This document shows, piece by piece, positions 1 through 8,554 of a stretch of 64,000 nucleotides of DNA (position 1 is its first letter; each line of letters opens with the position of its first letter). The DNA is from Formivibrio citricus. Lineage in GTDB: Bacteria; Pseudomonadota; Gammaproteobacteria; Burkholderiales; Chitinibacteraceae. The stretch lies in contig NZ_FOVE01000003.1 in NCBI RefSeq assembly GCF_900115065.1, positions 1 to 64,000 on the forward strand, given 5' to 3'. Below the pieces are notes generated by a model, which saw nothing but the letters and a program-made list of their open reading frames with translations, did not search any database and was not told where the DNA came from. A program made the translations under genes and the position numbers.

Positions 1-728
<728 letters not shown>

Positions 729-734
729 TAGGGT

Positions 735-984
735 AAGAATCGATATTTCGATATTTTCCTCACCGACTAAGGCTTATGGTTATGTTTCCGGCGAAATGGA
801 GCTCGACAAACTGCCGGAGCCAAATGCTCATTTGCCTTGGCCTGTGGCTTGGGTTCAAGAGCGCCCCTCTTACTTCACTCCAGAACAAAGTCTTGTTCAG
901 TCAGTTCAGCCATGGTCTTTTGGTACAGATCAAAGGGGTCAGACTCGATTGATTTTACAGATCAAAGGGGTCAGACTCGATTGA
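735..984 (+). pseudogene. Coding-like remnant between the IS3 end and the RAYT element
   Basis: An open frame continues past the IS3 end. It encodes a protein-like stretch that includes GEMELDKLPEPN and PWPVAWVQERPSYF, then runs into the 32-bp repeats at 925-988. It has no credible start of its own because the upstream part of the frame is IS DNA. The composition reads like the C-terminal half of a real protein truncated by the IS on the left and the RAYT element on the right. I do not recognise the family. It could instead be a chance open frame. Confidence 0.3.
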
Positions 985-988
985 TTTT
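925..988. repeat. Tandem duplication of a 32-bp RAYT-flanking repeat
   Basis: Two identical adjacent 32-bp units (925-956 and 957-988) each contain GGGGTCAGACTCGATTGATT. The same 21-bp core occurs in inverse orientation at 1733-1753, on the other side of the RAYT gene. The second unit overlaps the 3' end of the RAYT gene (stop at 971-973). Confidence 0.9.
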
Positions 989-1681
989 AAATTTCTCGGA
1001 TTTCCTATCCCCTCCACGCTGCAATGGCTCCACCCTTCGATCCAGCAACGCAGCCACTTTTTCCTTGAACCGCGAATCTCCCAGCACCCACGCTTTGTTG
1101 ATGGATGACCTCACCTCATCCAAAGTTTTCTGGTCAAGCAACACATTGAACAAGGCGCGGTACGCCGTTTTCCTGTCTTCGGCAGACTGTCCAAGTGACT
1201 GATACAGCGTATGCGGTACAAGCAAAGGATCGCTGACGCCCAGCGCATTCCCCCGGTAGCTGGACCATGGATAATCGGCAGGGTGGTCAACCATCCCCGC
1301 TCGCACAGGGTTCATCTCTATGTAGCGATAACACGTCAGCGCATAGGCATCGCCATCAATCAAGCTTGCCTTGTACCGCCCCTCCCATAGGGTTCCAGTT
1401 CGCTGGTAAAGATAGTTAAAGTACTGAACATAATAACGCCCTACCCGCTGGATCATCTTGGAAATGCCGTCTTCCATATGCGCGGTAACCAGTAAATGCA
1501 CATGGTTGGTCATCAAAACATAGGCATGGATATCGCACTGATGCAACTTGGCCGCATCCTGCAATTTACCAAGATAAAATCGGTAGTCTTCTTCGGCACT
1601 GAAGATCGGTTCGCGGTTATTGCCGCGGACCATGACATGCTGGGGGTGGCCGGGTAGAACAAAGCGAGGAAGGCGAGCCAT
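971..1681 (-). CDS. REP-associated tyrosine transposase (RAYT, Y1/IS200-like)
   Basis: This 236-residue protein belongs to the Y1 HUH-endonuclease superfamily, which cleaves and joins single-stranded DNA at hairpins through one Tyr. Visible features are MARLPRFVLPGHPQHVMVRGNNREPIF at the N-terminus, the HUH-type motif MTNHVHLLVT near residue 60, and YVQYFNYLYQRTG near 90 with candidate catalytic Tyr residues. RYKASLID and YIEMNPVRAGMV are typical of the RAYT branch rather than IS200/IS605 TnpA. The gene starts at 1681 and ends inside a flanking repeat. It is framed by inverted copies of one sequence (967-987 and 1733-1753), so gene and flanks behave as one mobile unit of about 860 bp. The frame is intact. 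Confidence 0.9.
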   Translation of the reverse strand: MARLPRFVLPGHPQHVMVRGNNREPIFSAEEDYRFYLGKLQDAAKLHQCDIHAYVLMTNHVHLLVTAHMEDGISKMIQRVGRYYVQYFNYLYQRTGTLWEGRYKASLIDGDAYALTCYRYIEMNPVRAGMVDHPADYPWSSYRGNALGVSDPLLVPHTLYQSLGQSAEDRKTAYRALFNVLLDQKTLDEVRSSINKAWVLGDSRFKEKVAALLDRRVEPLQRGGDRKSEKFKINRV

Positions 1682-1732
1682 AGGAAAGCCTTATAAGAAG
1701 GGGCGCTTCAAGGATAACGGTTGATGATCAAT

Positions 1733-1782
1733 AAATCAATCGAGTCTGACCCCATTGATTATTTTGACCCCATTGATTATTT
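1733..1782. repeat. Inverse copy of the RAYT flank plus an 18-bp tandem repeat
   Basis: Positions 1733-1753 are the reverse complement of the core at 935-955 and 967-987. Starting inside it, an 18-bp unit beginning TGACCCCATTGATTATTT occurs twice in tandem (1747-1764 and 1765-1782). This marks the other border of the RAYT unit. Confidence 0.85.
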
Positions 1783-1783
1783 T

Positions 1784-1861
1784 CAGCATCGCTTGGTGTA
1801 CCAGGTTATTGATGATCAACACACCGTCAAAGTGCTTCGTATGTGGTCGCATTATGAATAA
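1784..1861 (+). pseudogene. C-terminal remnant of a YoeB/RelE-type toxin
   Basis: Immediately after the RAYT border repeat a 25-codon frame reads QHRLVYQVIDDQHTVKVLRM, then WSHYE and a TAA stop. HRLVY plus a short beta-hairpin and a terminal HYE is the usual end of YoeB/Txe and related RelE-fold mRNA interferases. No start codon or N-terminal half exists upstream, because that DNA is RAYT element. I infer a toxin gene truncated at this site. The match is short, so the exact toxin subfamily is uncertain and a partner antitoxin is not seen. Confidence 0.6.
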
Positions 1862-2013
1862 AGGCGCCGCAGGAAGTGAGCATTTGTTTATCGATTGAGA
1901 AACTTTGGCCCAAATAACTGCTATTTTGTGAAGCACAGCCGTACAACGCATAACGAAGTTGATGCGTACACGCTGCAGAACTTCACAGGCATCAATCATT
2001 TTTAAAGGCTCCC

Positions 2014-2400
2014 ATGATCGATTGTTATGATCCGGAAATCGCTCCCGATCCGGAGGAGTGGCTGGCTCTCGATGAGGGCTCAAGAATTGAGCAAGTTGAA
2101 CGCTTTCACCGGAATGCACGGATTCCGTTACCGAAAAGCGCCCGGCACATGCATGCGGTCATCCACAGCATCGTGGAAAACCAGTTGGCAATGGAAGATC
2201 AGGAGATTGTTCGAGCCGTCTTGCAGCGGCTGATTTTGGAGGGGCTAACCCGCCATGATGCCGTTCATGCCATCGGTTCCGTCTTGACTGAACATATTTA
2301 CGATTGCCTTCACGGGGATAGCCATTTACCTGACTGGACCGCGCCCTACTATGCCGAGCTGCAGCAACTCACCGCGGAAAAGTGGCGTCACAATCATTGA
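2014..2400 (+). CDS. Conserved hypothetical protein, 128 aa
   Basis: A small acidic, mostly helical protein with no signal peptide or membrane segment. The start ATG at 2014 has AAAGG a few bases upstream. The frame opens MIDCYDPEIAPDPEEWLALDE and carries HMHAVIHSIVENQLA (about 48-62) and LTRHDAVHAIGSVLTEHIYD (about 85-104). These His-rich helical segments faintly recall DUF1841-type proteins, but I cannot assign a family. It stands alone on the plus strand between the toxin remnant and the minus-strand recJ cluster. The frame and codon use look genuine; the function is unknown. Confidence 0.7.
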   Translation: MIDCYDPEIAPDPEEWLALDEGSRIEQVERFHRNARIPLPKSARHMHAVIHSIVENQLAMEDQEIVRAVLQRLILEGLTRHDAVHAIGSVLTEHIYDCLHGDSHLPDWTAPYYAELQQLTAEKWRHNH

Positions 2401-2503
2401 TCCAGCCAGGTGAAGTTTGCAAGACGAACTGAAGCCCGAGCAACGGCATGGTGCATGTAATACCGTGAAATTTCCGCCATTCGATGACAGTCTCAGACCA
2501 CCA

Positions 2504-2857
2504 TCACGGCAAATTCCAGCTCCCATCCGCCAGCAAATCACCCTCGGGCCGCACAGAAAAATACGCCCAGGCCCGGATCTCTTCATTACCTGCCGTACGT
2601 ACGGCGATTTCTTTGCGCACATACAGTTGCGGACATTCTTCAAGCTCGTCGAGCTGGGCCAGTTCCTGCGGGATGACTGAATAGAGTTCGCCCTGCACGG
2701 GGTAGCGGGCTTCGCTTTCGACCAAGTGGGGCCACGGGTCGGCGCCCTGATAGAGCGCGTAGTGCTCGCAGGTTTCGCCCTCGCCCATGCAGACCGCTTG
2801 CGCCAGCCAGTGGTGGTTGCTGCCGCCACGCTTGAGCGTGCCGTAGACAAACACCAC
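2504..2857 (-). CDS. Gamma-glutamylcyclotransferase-like protein (GGCT/AIG2 fold)
   Basis: A 117-residue protein of the GGCT-like family, small cytosolic enzymes that cyclise gamma-glutamyl groups or act on related amides. The family hallmark VFVYGTLKRGGSNHHWL sits at the very N-terminus, followed by ALYQGADPWPHL, YPVQGELYSV and LDELEECPQLYVRKEI, where the acidic residue of the last motif is the usual catalytic position. I chose the GTG at 2857 (GTG at 2854 is equally possible) because the YGTL motif normally begins within a few residues of the start. It lies 10 bp after the recJ stop, so it is probably the last gene of the rpfE-recJ unit. The substrate is unknown. Confidence 0.8.
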   Translation of the reverse strand: MVFVYGTLKRGGSNHHWLAQAVCMGEGETCEHYALYQGADPWPHLVESEARYPVQGELYSVIPQELAQLDELEECPQLYVRKEIAVRTAGNEEIRAWAYFSVRPEGDLLADGSWNLP

Positions 2858-2867
2858 TAGCCGGTCG

Positions 2868-4553
2868 TCACTCGCAGTATTCGATCTGCAGTTGCAGGAT
2901 TCTTTCATCGCGGAATTCGTTGACGCCGATCTTGTAGACGGCACAGATTCGCGCCGGCAAGGGCTCGGCAGACTGGAAGCGCATGGCGTCGAGCACCTGG
3001 CCGTGGGCATTGGCGAGCTTGAGCTTGAGATGGCGCGCGCCGACAACGCGCTGCTCCACCACGCGGAATTCACCCTGGAACAGCGGCGGGGGGAAATCCT
3101 GGCCCCAGACCTGTTTTTCCAGCTTTTCCGCGACTTCCAGCGCAAAGGCATCCGGCGGCAGTTCTCCGTCTGTCTCGATGATGCGGTCCAGATGTGCTTC
3201 GGTCATCAGTTCGCGGCAGACCGCTTCGAACGCGGCGCGGAAAACGGGAAAATCCGCCTCGCGCAGGGTGAGCCCGGCGGCAGCTGCATGCCCGCCGAAG
3301 CGCACGATCAGGCCCGGCTGGCGCTTGGAAACGAGATCCAGCGCATCGCGCAAATGCAGCCCTGGAATCGAGCGCCCCGATCCCTTGATGAGCCCTTCTC
3401 CGCCTTCGGCAAACACCAGCGTCGGGCGGTGGAATTTGTCTTTCACGCGGGAGGCAAGGATGCCGACCACGCCTTGGTGCCAGTCCGCCCGGTACAGGCA
3501 GATACTGTAATCGCTCTCGATCGACAACCCGGCGAGCAGGCCTTCAGCCTCTTCGCGCATGCCGGCTTCGATCTCGCGCCGTTCGCGGTTCATCTGATCG
3601 AGTTCGTGCGCCAGCGGCAGGGCAGCGGCTTCGCTGTCTGCCAGCAAGCAGGCGATGCCCAAGCCCATATCGTCCAGGCGACCCGCGGCATTCAGACGTG
3701 GCCCGAGCGTGAAGCCGAGATCGAAGCAGGATGCCTTGGCAAACTGGCGCCCGGCCACGGCAAACAGGGCCATGATGCCGGGCGAGGCGCGGCCGGCACG
3801 CATGCGTTTCAAGCCCTGTTCGACGAGGATGCGGTTGTTGGCATCGAGCTTGACCACGTCGGCGACCGTTCCCAACGCAACGAGATCGAGCCATTGCGCC
3901 AAGTTGGGCTCGGCCTTGCCGGCAAACGCGCCGCGCTGACGCAATTCGGCGCGCAGGGCCATGAGCACGTAGAACATGACCCCCACGCCGGCCAGGCTTC
4001 GCGACGGAAATTCGCAGCCGGGCTGGTTGGGGTTGACGATCAGCGCATCGGGCAGCTCGTCGCCGGGCAGGTGGTGATCGGTAATCAGCACTTCGATGCC
4101 GCGGGCATGCGCGGCTTGGACACCCTCAATGCTGGCAATGCCGTTGTCCACGGTCACGATCAGGTCGGGTTTGCGCGTGGCTGCGAGTTCGACAATTTCC
4201 GGCGTCAACCCGTAGCCGTACTCGAAACGGTTGGGAACCAGGAAATCCACACAGGCGCCGAAAGCCGCCAGCCCGCGCATGGCCAGCACCGTGGCCGTAG
4301 CGCCGTCGGCATCGTAGTCGCCGACGATCAGGATGCGCGCCTGCCGGGCAATGGCATCGGCCAGGCACTTGGCTGCCGCTTCGGCATTCTTCAGCCGGGA
4401 AAAAGACAGCAGGTTGGTCAGTTCGTGTTCGAGTTCGCTATGGCAGCGAATGCCGCGAGCGGCGTAGAGGCGCGCTTCCAGCGGCGAAAAACCATGTTGC
4501 TGCAAGGCGGATTCCAGCTCCGGCGGAGCGTGGCGGATACGGATTCGGGGCAT
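2868..4553 (-). CDS. recJ: Single-stranded-DNA-specific exonuclease RecJ
   Basis: RecJ degrades single-stranded DNA 5' to 3' in recombination, mismatch and base-excision repair. The 561-residue product has the DHH phosphoesterase signatures: IVGDYDADGATAT (motif I), VTVDNGI, and ITDHHLPG (DHH motif). The C-terminal DHHA1 part includes VRFGGHAAAAGLTL, and an OB-fold-like end follows. The start ATG at 4553 (MPRIRIR) is preferred over the longer frame to 4682 because it matches the usual RecJ N-terminus and the extra 43 codons cross intergenic DNA. The gene lies downstream of an rpfE-like gene, an arrangement also known in Xanthomonas. Confidence 0.96.
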   Translation of the reverse strand: MPRIRIRHAPPELESALQQHGFSPLEARLYAARGIRCHSELEHELTNLLSFSRLKNAEAAAKCLADAIARQARILIVGDYDADGATATVLAMRGLAAFGACVDFLVPNRFEYGYGLTPEIVELAATRKPDLIVTVDNGIASIEGVQAAHARGIEVLITDHHLPGDELPDALIVNPNQPGCEFPSRSLAGVGVMFYVLMALRAELRQRGAFAGKAEPNLAQWLDLVALGTVADVVKLDANNRILVEQGLKRMRAGRASPGIMALFAVAGRQFAKASCFDLGFTLGPRLNAAGRLDDMGLGIACLLADSEAAALPLAHELDQMNRERREIEAGMREEAEGLLAGLSIESDYSICLYRADWHQGVVGILASRVKDKFHRPTLVFAEGGEGLIKGSGRSIPGLHLRDALDLVSKRQPGLIVRFGGHAAAAGLTLREADFPVFRAAFEAVCRELMTEAHLDRIIETDGELPPDAFALEVAEKLEKQVWGQDFPPPLFQGEFRVVEQRVVGARHLKLKLANAHGQVLDAMRFQSAEPLPARICAVYKIGVNEFRDERILQLQIEYCE

Positions 4554-4676
4554 TGAAAATCTACTTCGTTCTGTGCGGTTATTCTGAAATTCATTCAAGC
4601 GGATAAGGGATTGCCCGACTTCCGATTGCGAAGGCTTGGCCGCCCATTGATTCGGCCAGTGAAGCTTGGGGGGTGC

Positions 4677-4704
4677 CGTCATACCGGCGCCGGCCGGGGT
4701 GACG
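4677..4704. repeat. Short dispersed palindrome (GTCATxCCGG...CCGGxxTGAC type)
   Basis: An imperfect palindrome (CGTCATACCGGC...GCCGGGGTGACG) lies between the rpfE-like stop and the recJ start. Related palindromes occur at 12436-12463, 12485-12512, 26504-26530 and 46136-46164. It can form a hairpin in the rpfE-recJ transcript. Confidence 0.65.
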
Positions 4705-4706
4705 AT

Positions 4707-5705
4707 CTACCACGGCAGCCAAGGACGTCGCCACATACACCACAAAGCCCGTCGATCCAGAGCAATGCGGAGCCCGGCTTCCGGCAAGATCAGTTCGAGT
4801 GTACTGATCTTGCCGGCGGAAAGCCACTCATGCGCGGGCGCGAACCAGTCGCCTTCCAGCATGGTCCAGCCCTCGCGCCACGTCAGCGCATCGCCCCACA
4901 AGGCGGGATAGGCCAGATCGTCGAGCACCACCAGCACCTTCTTGCCGGGCAGGTTTCCCAGCATGCCGGGGCGGGGCCCGCGATGACAGCCGGCCAGTCT
5001 GGCCAGTGCGGCAATCATCGGATCGTCGGCCATCAGCCACTCGGCCGGCTTTTGCAGATCGTGGCGCAGCGGATAGCGGCCGCCGCCCCACAACCACAGG
5101 CTGTTGATCAGCGGCAGGCCGAGGCTGGCGCGGATATCGTTCACCGGGTGGGCATAGAGCAGCATCTGCATTTCGTTGATGCGCCGATGCCAGCGCGCCG
5201 CATCCGGCCCTTGCGGCAGGAAGGCGCCGATATCCTCGTTGCCGAATGCGGATTCGAGCTCGGCGAATTTCACTTGCGGCGCGTCTGCAAGGCGCAGCAG
5301 CCACCGGTCCGGCGTGGCGGCGATGAAGTGCATGTCGTCGCCGGCGAACTGGTGGTTAAGCGTAGCCACCAGTTGCACAGCCTCGTCCGGACTGACATGC
5401 AGGCCACGCGGATCGGCCATGCAGGCGCCGAACTGGTTCGCCATCAGATGAACGGGGTCAGCGCGCAGCCAGTAGCCCGGCTCCGCATCAGCGTGTTCGG
5501 CTGCCAGCGTCAACGGTCCGGCGGGAAAATCATCCAGGCCGAACGCTTGCGCCAGCCAGTCAAGGCAGCGCACGGGCTCGAACCGTTCGCGCGCGCCGCG
5601 CCCGCAAAGCAGGGAAAAAGCCGCCGGCTTGAGGCCGACGGTAACTTCGGCGGCTTCGGTTTCTTTCGGCCAGACGGCATGGGGGATGACAAGTCGGAGG
5701 TGCAT
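4707..5705 (-). CDS. RpfE-like protein (COG4255-type, phosphoglycerate-mutase-like)
   Basis: A 332-residue soluble protein starting MHLRLVIPHAVWPKE. It resembles proteins annotated as RpfE-type regulatory proteins or distant relatives of cofactor-independent phosphoglycerate mutase. Recognisable stretches are HFIAATPDRWLL, RINEMQMLLYAHPVN and NSLWLWGGGRYP, the last typical of the family. The start at 5705 gives the family-like N-terminus; the frame upstream is a shadow of lolC. Its position directly before recJ parallels the rpfE/recJ neighbourhood in Xanthomonas. No catalytic activity can be assigned from sequence, and a regulatory role is inference. Confidence 0.65.
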   Translation of the reverse strand: MHLRLVIPHAVWPKETEAAEVTVGLKPAAFSLLCGRGARERFEPVRCLDWLAQAFGLDDFPAGPLTLAAEHADAEPGYWLRADPVHLMANQFGACMADPRGLHVSPDEAVQLVATLNHQFAGDDMHFIAATPDRWLLRLADAPQVKFAELESAFGNEDIGAFLPQGPDAARWHRRINEMQMLLYAHPVNDIRASLGLPLINSLWLWGGGRYPLRHDLQKPAEWLMADDPMIAALARLAGCHRGPRPGMLGNLPGKKVLVVLDDLAYPALWGDALTWREGWTMLEGDWFAPAHEWLSAGKISTLELILPEAGLRIALDRRALWCMWRRPWLPW

Positions 5706-5804
5706 GGGTCCATGATAGCAGCAGCACGGTAACAATGAAGACCCCGCATCCGGACCCGCCTGCCGGCATGCTAAACTTCGCCGTCCCGAACAGATAAGAC
5801 CACA

Positions 5805-7040
5805 ATGTACGAACTCATGATCGGCCTGCGCTATATCCGCGCCAAACGCCGCAACAGTTTCATTTCCTTCATTTCGATGATTTCCATCGTCGGCATCGCG
5901 CTCGGTGTGGCCGCGCTCATCATCGTGCTGTCGGTCATGAACGGCTTCCAGCAGGAAGTGCGCACGCGCATCCTCGGCATGGCCGCGCACGTTACCCTCA
6001 CCGGCCCTACCGGCCAGCTTGAAAACTGGCAGACCGTCAGCGCGCGGGCGGGCAAAGCGGAGCATGTGCGGGCCGTGGCACCCTACGTCAACGGCCAGGG
6101 GTTGATGACCAACGGCGAACAGGTCAAGGGCGTACTGGTGCGCGGTATCGATCCAGCACTCGAAAGCGGTGTCAACGAGGTAGCCGACAAGCTGATCGCC
6201 GGCCGGCTCGACAGGCTGGCTCCCGGCGAATTCGGCATGATTCTGGGCTGGCATCTGGCCGCAAACCTCGGCGCGCGTCCTGGCGACAAGGTCACGCTCA
6301 TCACGCCGCAGGGCCAGGTCACGCCCGCCGGCATGGTGCCGCGCCTGAAGCAGTTCACCGTGGTCGGCATCTTCCGCGCCGATTACTACCCCTACGATTC
6401 CGGCTTGGCGCTGCTGCACCTGCAAGATGCGCAACGCCTGTTCCGCATGGGCGATACGGTAAGCGGCGCGCGCGTGAAGCTCGACGACCTCAACAACGCC
6501 CGCGCTGTCGGCGCCAACCTCAGCCGCCAGATGCCCAACGTACTGGTTTCCGACTGGACCCAGGAAAACCCCAGCTATTTCCGCGCCGTGGAAATCGAAA
6601 AACGCATGATGTTCATCATCCTCACGCTGATCGTTGCCGTCGCCGCATTCAATCTCGTCTCCACGCTGGTCATGGTGGTCACGGACAAACAGGCCGACAT
6701 CGCCATCCTGCGCACGCTCGGTGCCACGCCGGGGTCGATCATGAAGATTTTCATGATCCAGGGCGCGGTTTCCGGCTGTATCGGCACGCTGTCCGGCGTG
6801 GTGGGCGGGGTGCTGGTTGCGTTGAACCTCAACGTGATCGTGCCGGCCATCGAACAGTTCTTCGGCGCGCGCTTTTTGCCTTCCGATGTCTATCTCATCA
6901 GCGAGATGCCATCCAAAGTGCTGTTCGGCGACGTTTCCAGCATCGGCCTGATCGCCCTGCTGCTCGCTTTCTCGGCCACCTTGTATCCAAGCTGGCGCGC
7001 TTCGCGCATCAACCCGGCGGAGGCGCTGCGTTATGAATAA
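5805..7040 (+). CDS. lolC: Lipoprotein-releasing ABC transporter permease LolC/LolE family
   Basis: The inner-membrane subunit of the LolCDE complex extracts mature outer-membrane lipoproteins and hands them to LolA. The 411-residue protein has an N-terminal membrane helix (about 22-45, after [21 protein letters not shown]), a large periplasmic MacB-like domain, and three C-terminal helices. [22 protein letters not shown] is the hallmark coupling region of the LolC/E family. Its start faces the rpfE-like gene across about 100 bp. It overlaps lolD by 8 bp, so the two are cotranslated. No second permease is nearby, so the complex may use this one in both positions, as in many betaproteobacteria. 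Confidence 0.93.
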   Translation: MYELMIGLRYIRAKRRNSFISFISMISIVGIALGVAALIIVLSVMNGFQQEVRTRILGMAAHVTLTGPTGQLENWQTVSARAGKAEHVRAVAPYVNGQGLMTNGEQVKGVLVRGIDPALESGVNEVADKLIAGRLDRLAPGEFGMILGWHLAANLGARPGDKVTLITPQGQVTPAGMVPRLKQFTVVGIFRADYYPYDSGLALLHLQDAQRLFRMGDTVSGARVKLDDLNNARAVGANLSRQMPNVLVSDWTQENPSYFRAVEIEKRMMFIILTLIVAVAAFNLVSTLVMVVTDKQADIAILRTLGATPGSIMKIFMIQGAVSGCIGTLSGVVGGVLVALNLNVIVPAIEQFFGARFLPSDVYLISEMPSKVLFGDVSSIGLIALLLAFSATLYPSWRASRINPAEALRYE

Positions 7041-7710
7041 GCTGATTCTCAAGGCCACGGGGCTCGCCAAGACCTACCGTGCCGGCAAGCTCGAAACCCC
7101 GGTGCTCGCCGACGTCGAATTTGAACTGAGCCAGGGCGAGACCGTTGCCGTGGTTGGCGCATCCGGCTCGGGAAAATCCACCCTGCTGCATTGCTTGGGC
7201 GCGCTCGACATCCCGAGCGCCGGCAGTGTCGAGCTCATGGGGCAGGATCCTTTCAAACTCGGTGAAGTCCGCCGCAGCCAGCTGCGCAACCAGCACTTGG
7301 GGTTCGTCTATCAGTTCCACCACCTGTTGCCGGAATTCACGGCACAGGAAAACGTTGCCATGCCGCTTTTGATCCGGCGCATGAACAAGGTCGAAGCACT
7401 CAAGCAGGCCGCAGACATGCTGGAAAAGGTCGGGCTGGGGCACCGGCTGGAACACAAGCCGGGCGAGATGTCGGGCGGCGAGCGCCAGCGCGCGGCAATT
7501 GCCCGCGCGCTCGTCACCCAGCCGGCCTGCGTGCTGGCCGACGAGCCGACCGGCAACCTCGACCGCCACACCGCAGCCACCGTGTTCGAACTCATGCTGG
7601 AACTCAGCAAAAACCTGGGGACCGGTTTCGTGATCGTTACGCACGATCCGGAGCTGGCAGCCAGATGCGGCCGGATCATGAAGCTGGCAGATGGCAGGAT
7701 CGTGGATTGA
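7033..7710 (+). CDS. lolD: Lipoprotein-releasing system ATP-binding protein LolD
   Basis: This is the ATPase of the Lol lipoprotein-sorting transporter. The 225-residue ABC domain shows Walker [10 protein letters not shown] (about 41-49), the Q-loop region [12 protein letters not shown], signature [15 protein letters not shown] (about 147), Walker [12 protein letters not shown] and switch His [14 protein letters not shown] is characteristic of the LolD/MacB branch. The ATG lies inside the end of lolC, indicating translational coupling. Confidence 0.95.
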   Translation: MNKLILKATGLAKTYRAGKLETPVLADVEFELSQGETVAVVGASGSGKSTLLHCLGALDIPSAGSVELMGQDPFKLGEVRRSQLRNQHLGFVYQFHHLLPEFTAQENVAMPLLIRRMNKVEALKQAADMLEKVGLGHRLEHKPGEMSGGERQRAAIARALVTQPACVLADEPTGNLDRHTAATVFELMLELSKNLGTGFVIVTHDPELAARCGRIMKLADGRIVD

Positions 7711-7717
7711 TGCGGTT

Positions 7718-7819
7718 GAACCACAGAGACACAGAGAAAAAACAAACAGCCGCCCTTGCGGGTGAACCACACAACAAGCTGATTTCTCGTCCCTCTCTGT
7801 GCCTCAGTGCCTCTGTGGT
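7718..7819. repeat. Dispersed CCACAGAGRCACAGAG repeat, inverted pair
   Basis: ACCACAGAGACACAGAG at 7720-7736 faces an inverse copy ending TGCCTCTGTGGT at 7794-7819, with about 55 bp between. The same kind of pair occurs at 30318-30412. It occupies the gap after lolD before the convergent marC and could serve as a weak hairpin. Confidence 0.75.
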
Positions 7820-7850
7820 AAAAAATTCAAGATGAATCGATCCAACAGGA

Positions 7851-8444
7851 TCAAGCCGGGACCACCAGATAGGCGCGGATTCCGGTCATCACCATGTGCA
7901 CGGAAATGACCGCCAAAAGCAAGCCGGAAAGGCGCTCAAAAGCTTCCATCAAACGCGGCGGAATAAAGTGCCCGACGCGCACCCCCCCCACCAGCAGGAT
8001 GGCCGATACCAGCCAGGCCAGCGTCATCATGCCCATGCCGACCAGCGGATTGGCTTCGGATTGCGCCGACATGATCATGACCGTCGCCAGCGCAGACGGG
8101 CCAGCCATCAGCGGAATGGCCAGCGGAACAATAAAGGGTTCCACCTCGGCTTCGCGCGCCACACCTCCGTTTTCGTCCGGGAACACCATGCGCAGCGCGA
8201 TGATGCCCAGTACCACGCCGCCGCAGATCGTGAGATCGGACGAATCCACCCCCAGCAAACCGATGAAGCGCGCGCCCACGGCGTAGAACAGCACCAGCAA
8301 GCCCAGCGCGATGAACGATTCGCGCGCCACCACCTTCCAGCGGTGCTCAGGCTCGACCTTGCTCAGGAGACTCAGCACTACCGGCAGGTTGCCAAACGGA
8401 TCGAGAACGAAAAACAGGGTGATGGCGAGGGAAAGGACTTGCAT
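7851..8444 (-). CDS. MarC family membrane protein
   Basis: A 197-residue integral membrane protein of the MarC/NAAT family with about six hydrophobic segments. Diagnostic stretches are FFVLDPFGNLPVVLSLL at the N-terminus, GLLGVDSSDLTICGGVVLGIIALRMVF in the middle, and VPLAIPLMAGPSALATVMI. The family was once linked to antibiotic resistance, but its transport function is not established. It stands alone on the minus strand, convergent with lolD across a repeat and tail-adjacent to corA. Confidence 0.9.
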   Translation of the reverse strand: MQVLSLAITLFFVLDPFGNLPVVLSLLSKVEPEHRWKVVARESFIALGLLVLFYAVGARFIGLLGVDSSDLTICGGVVLGIIALRMVFPDENGGVAREAEVEPFIVPLAIPLMAGPSALATVMIMSAQSEANPLVGMGMMTLAWLVSAILLVGGVRVGHFIPPRLMEAFERLSGLLLAVISVHMVMTGIRAYLVVPA

Positions 8445-8554
8445 GGAATCGCTGCTTGGTACGTTGTTGGGCGCAAGTGTAGTGGATGTGCGGCTTGTAC
8501 GGGTAGCGGCTATCCCCTATTCCGGCAAGCTGTCGGGATGGACAGCGCCGAACT

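Noticed and set aside
1736-2119. 127-codon minus frame across the RAYT flank and the start of the 2014 gene
   Set aside because: No start signal, contains translated repeats and is antisense to more plausible coding DNA.
2326-3151. Longer minus-strand frames extending the GGCT gene upstream
   Set aside because: The N-terminal extension lies within recJ in another frame and has shadow-like composition; the family motif starts at the GTG near 2857.
4706-7070. 787-codon minus frame joining the rpfE-like gene to DNA opposite lolC
   Set aside because: Only the part from 5705 resembles a protein family; upstream is antisense to lolC.
7711-7850. Possible small RNA between lolD and marC
   Set aside because: The structure is explained by the inverted CCACAGAGG repeat pair; no promoter or terminator pair supports an RNA gene.
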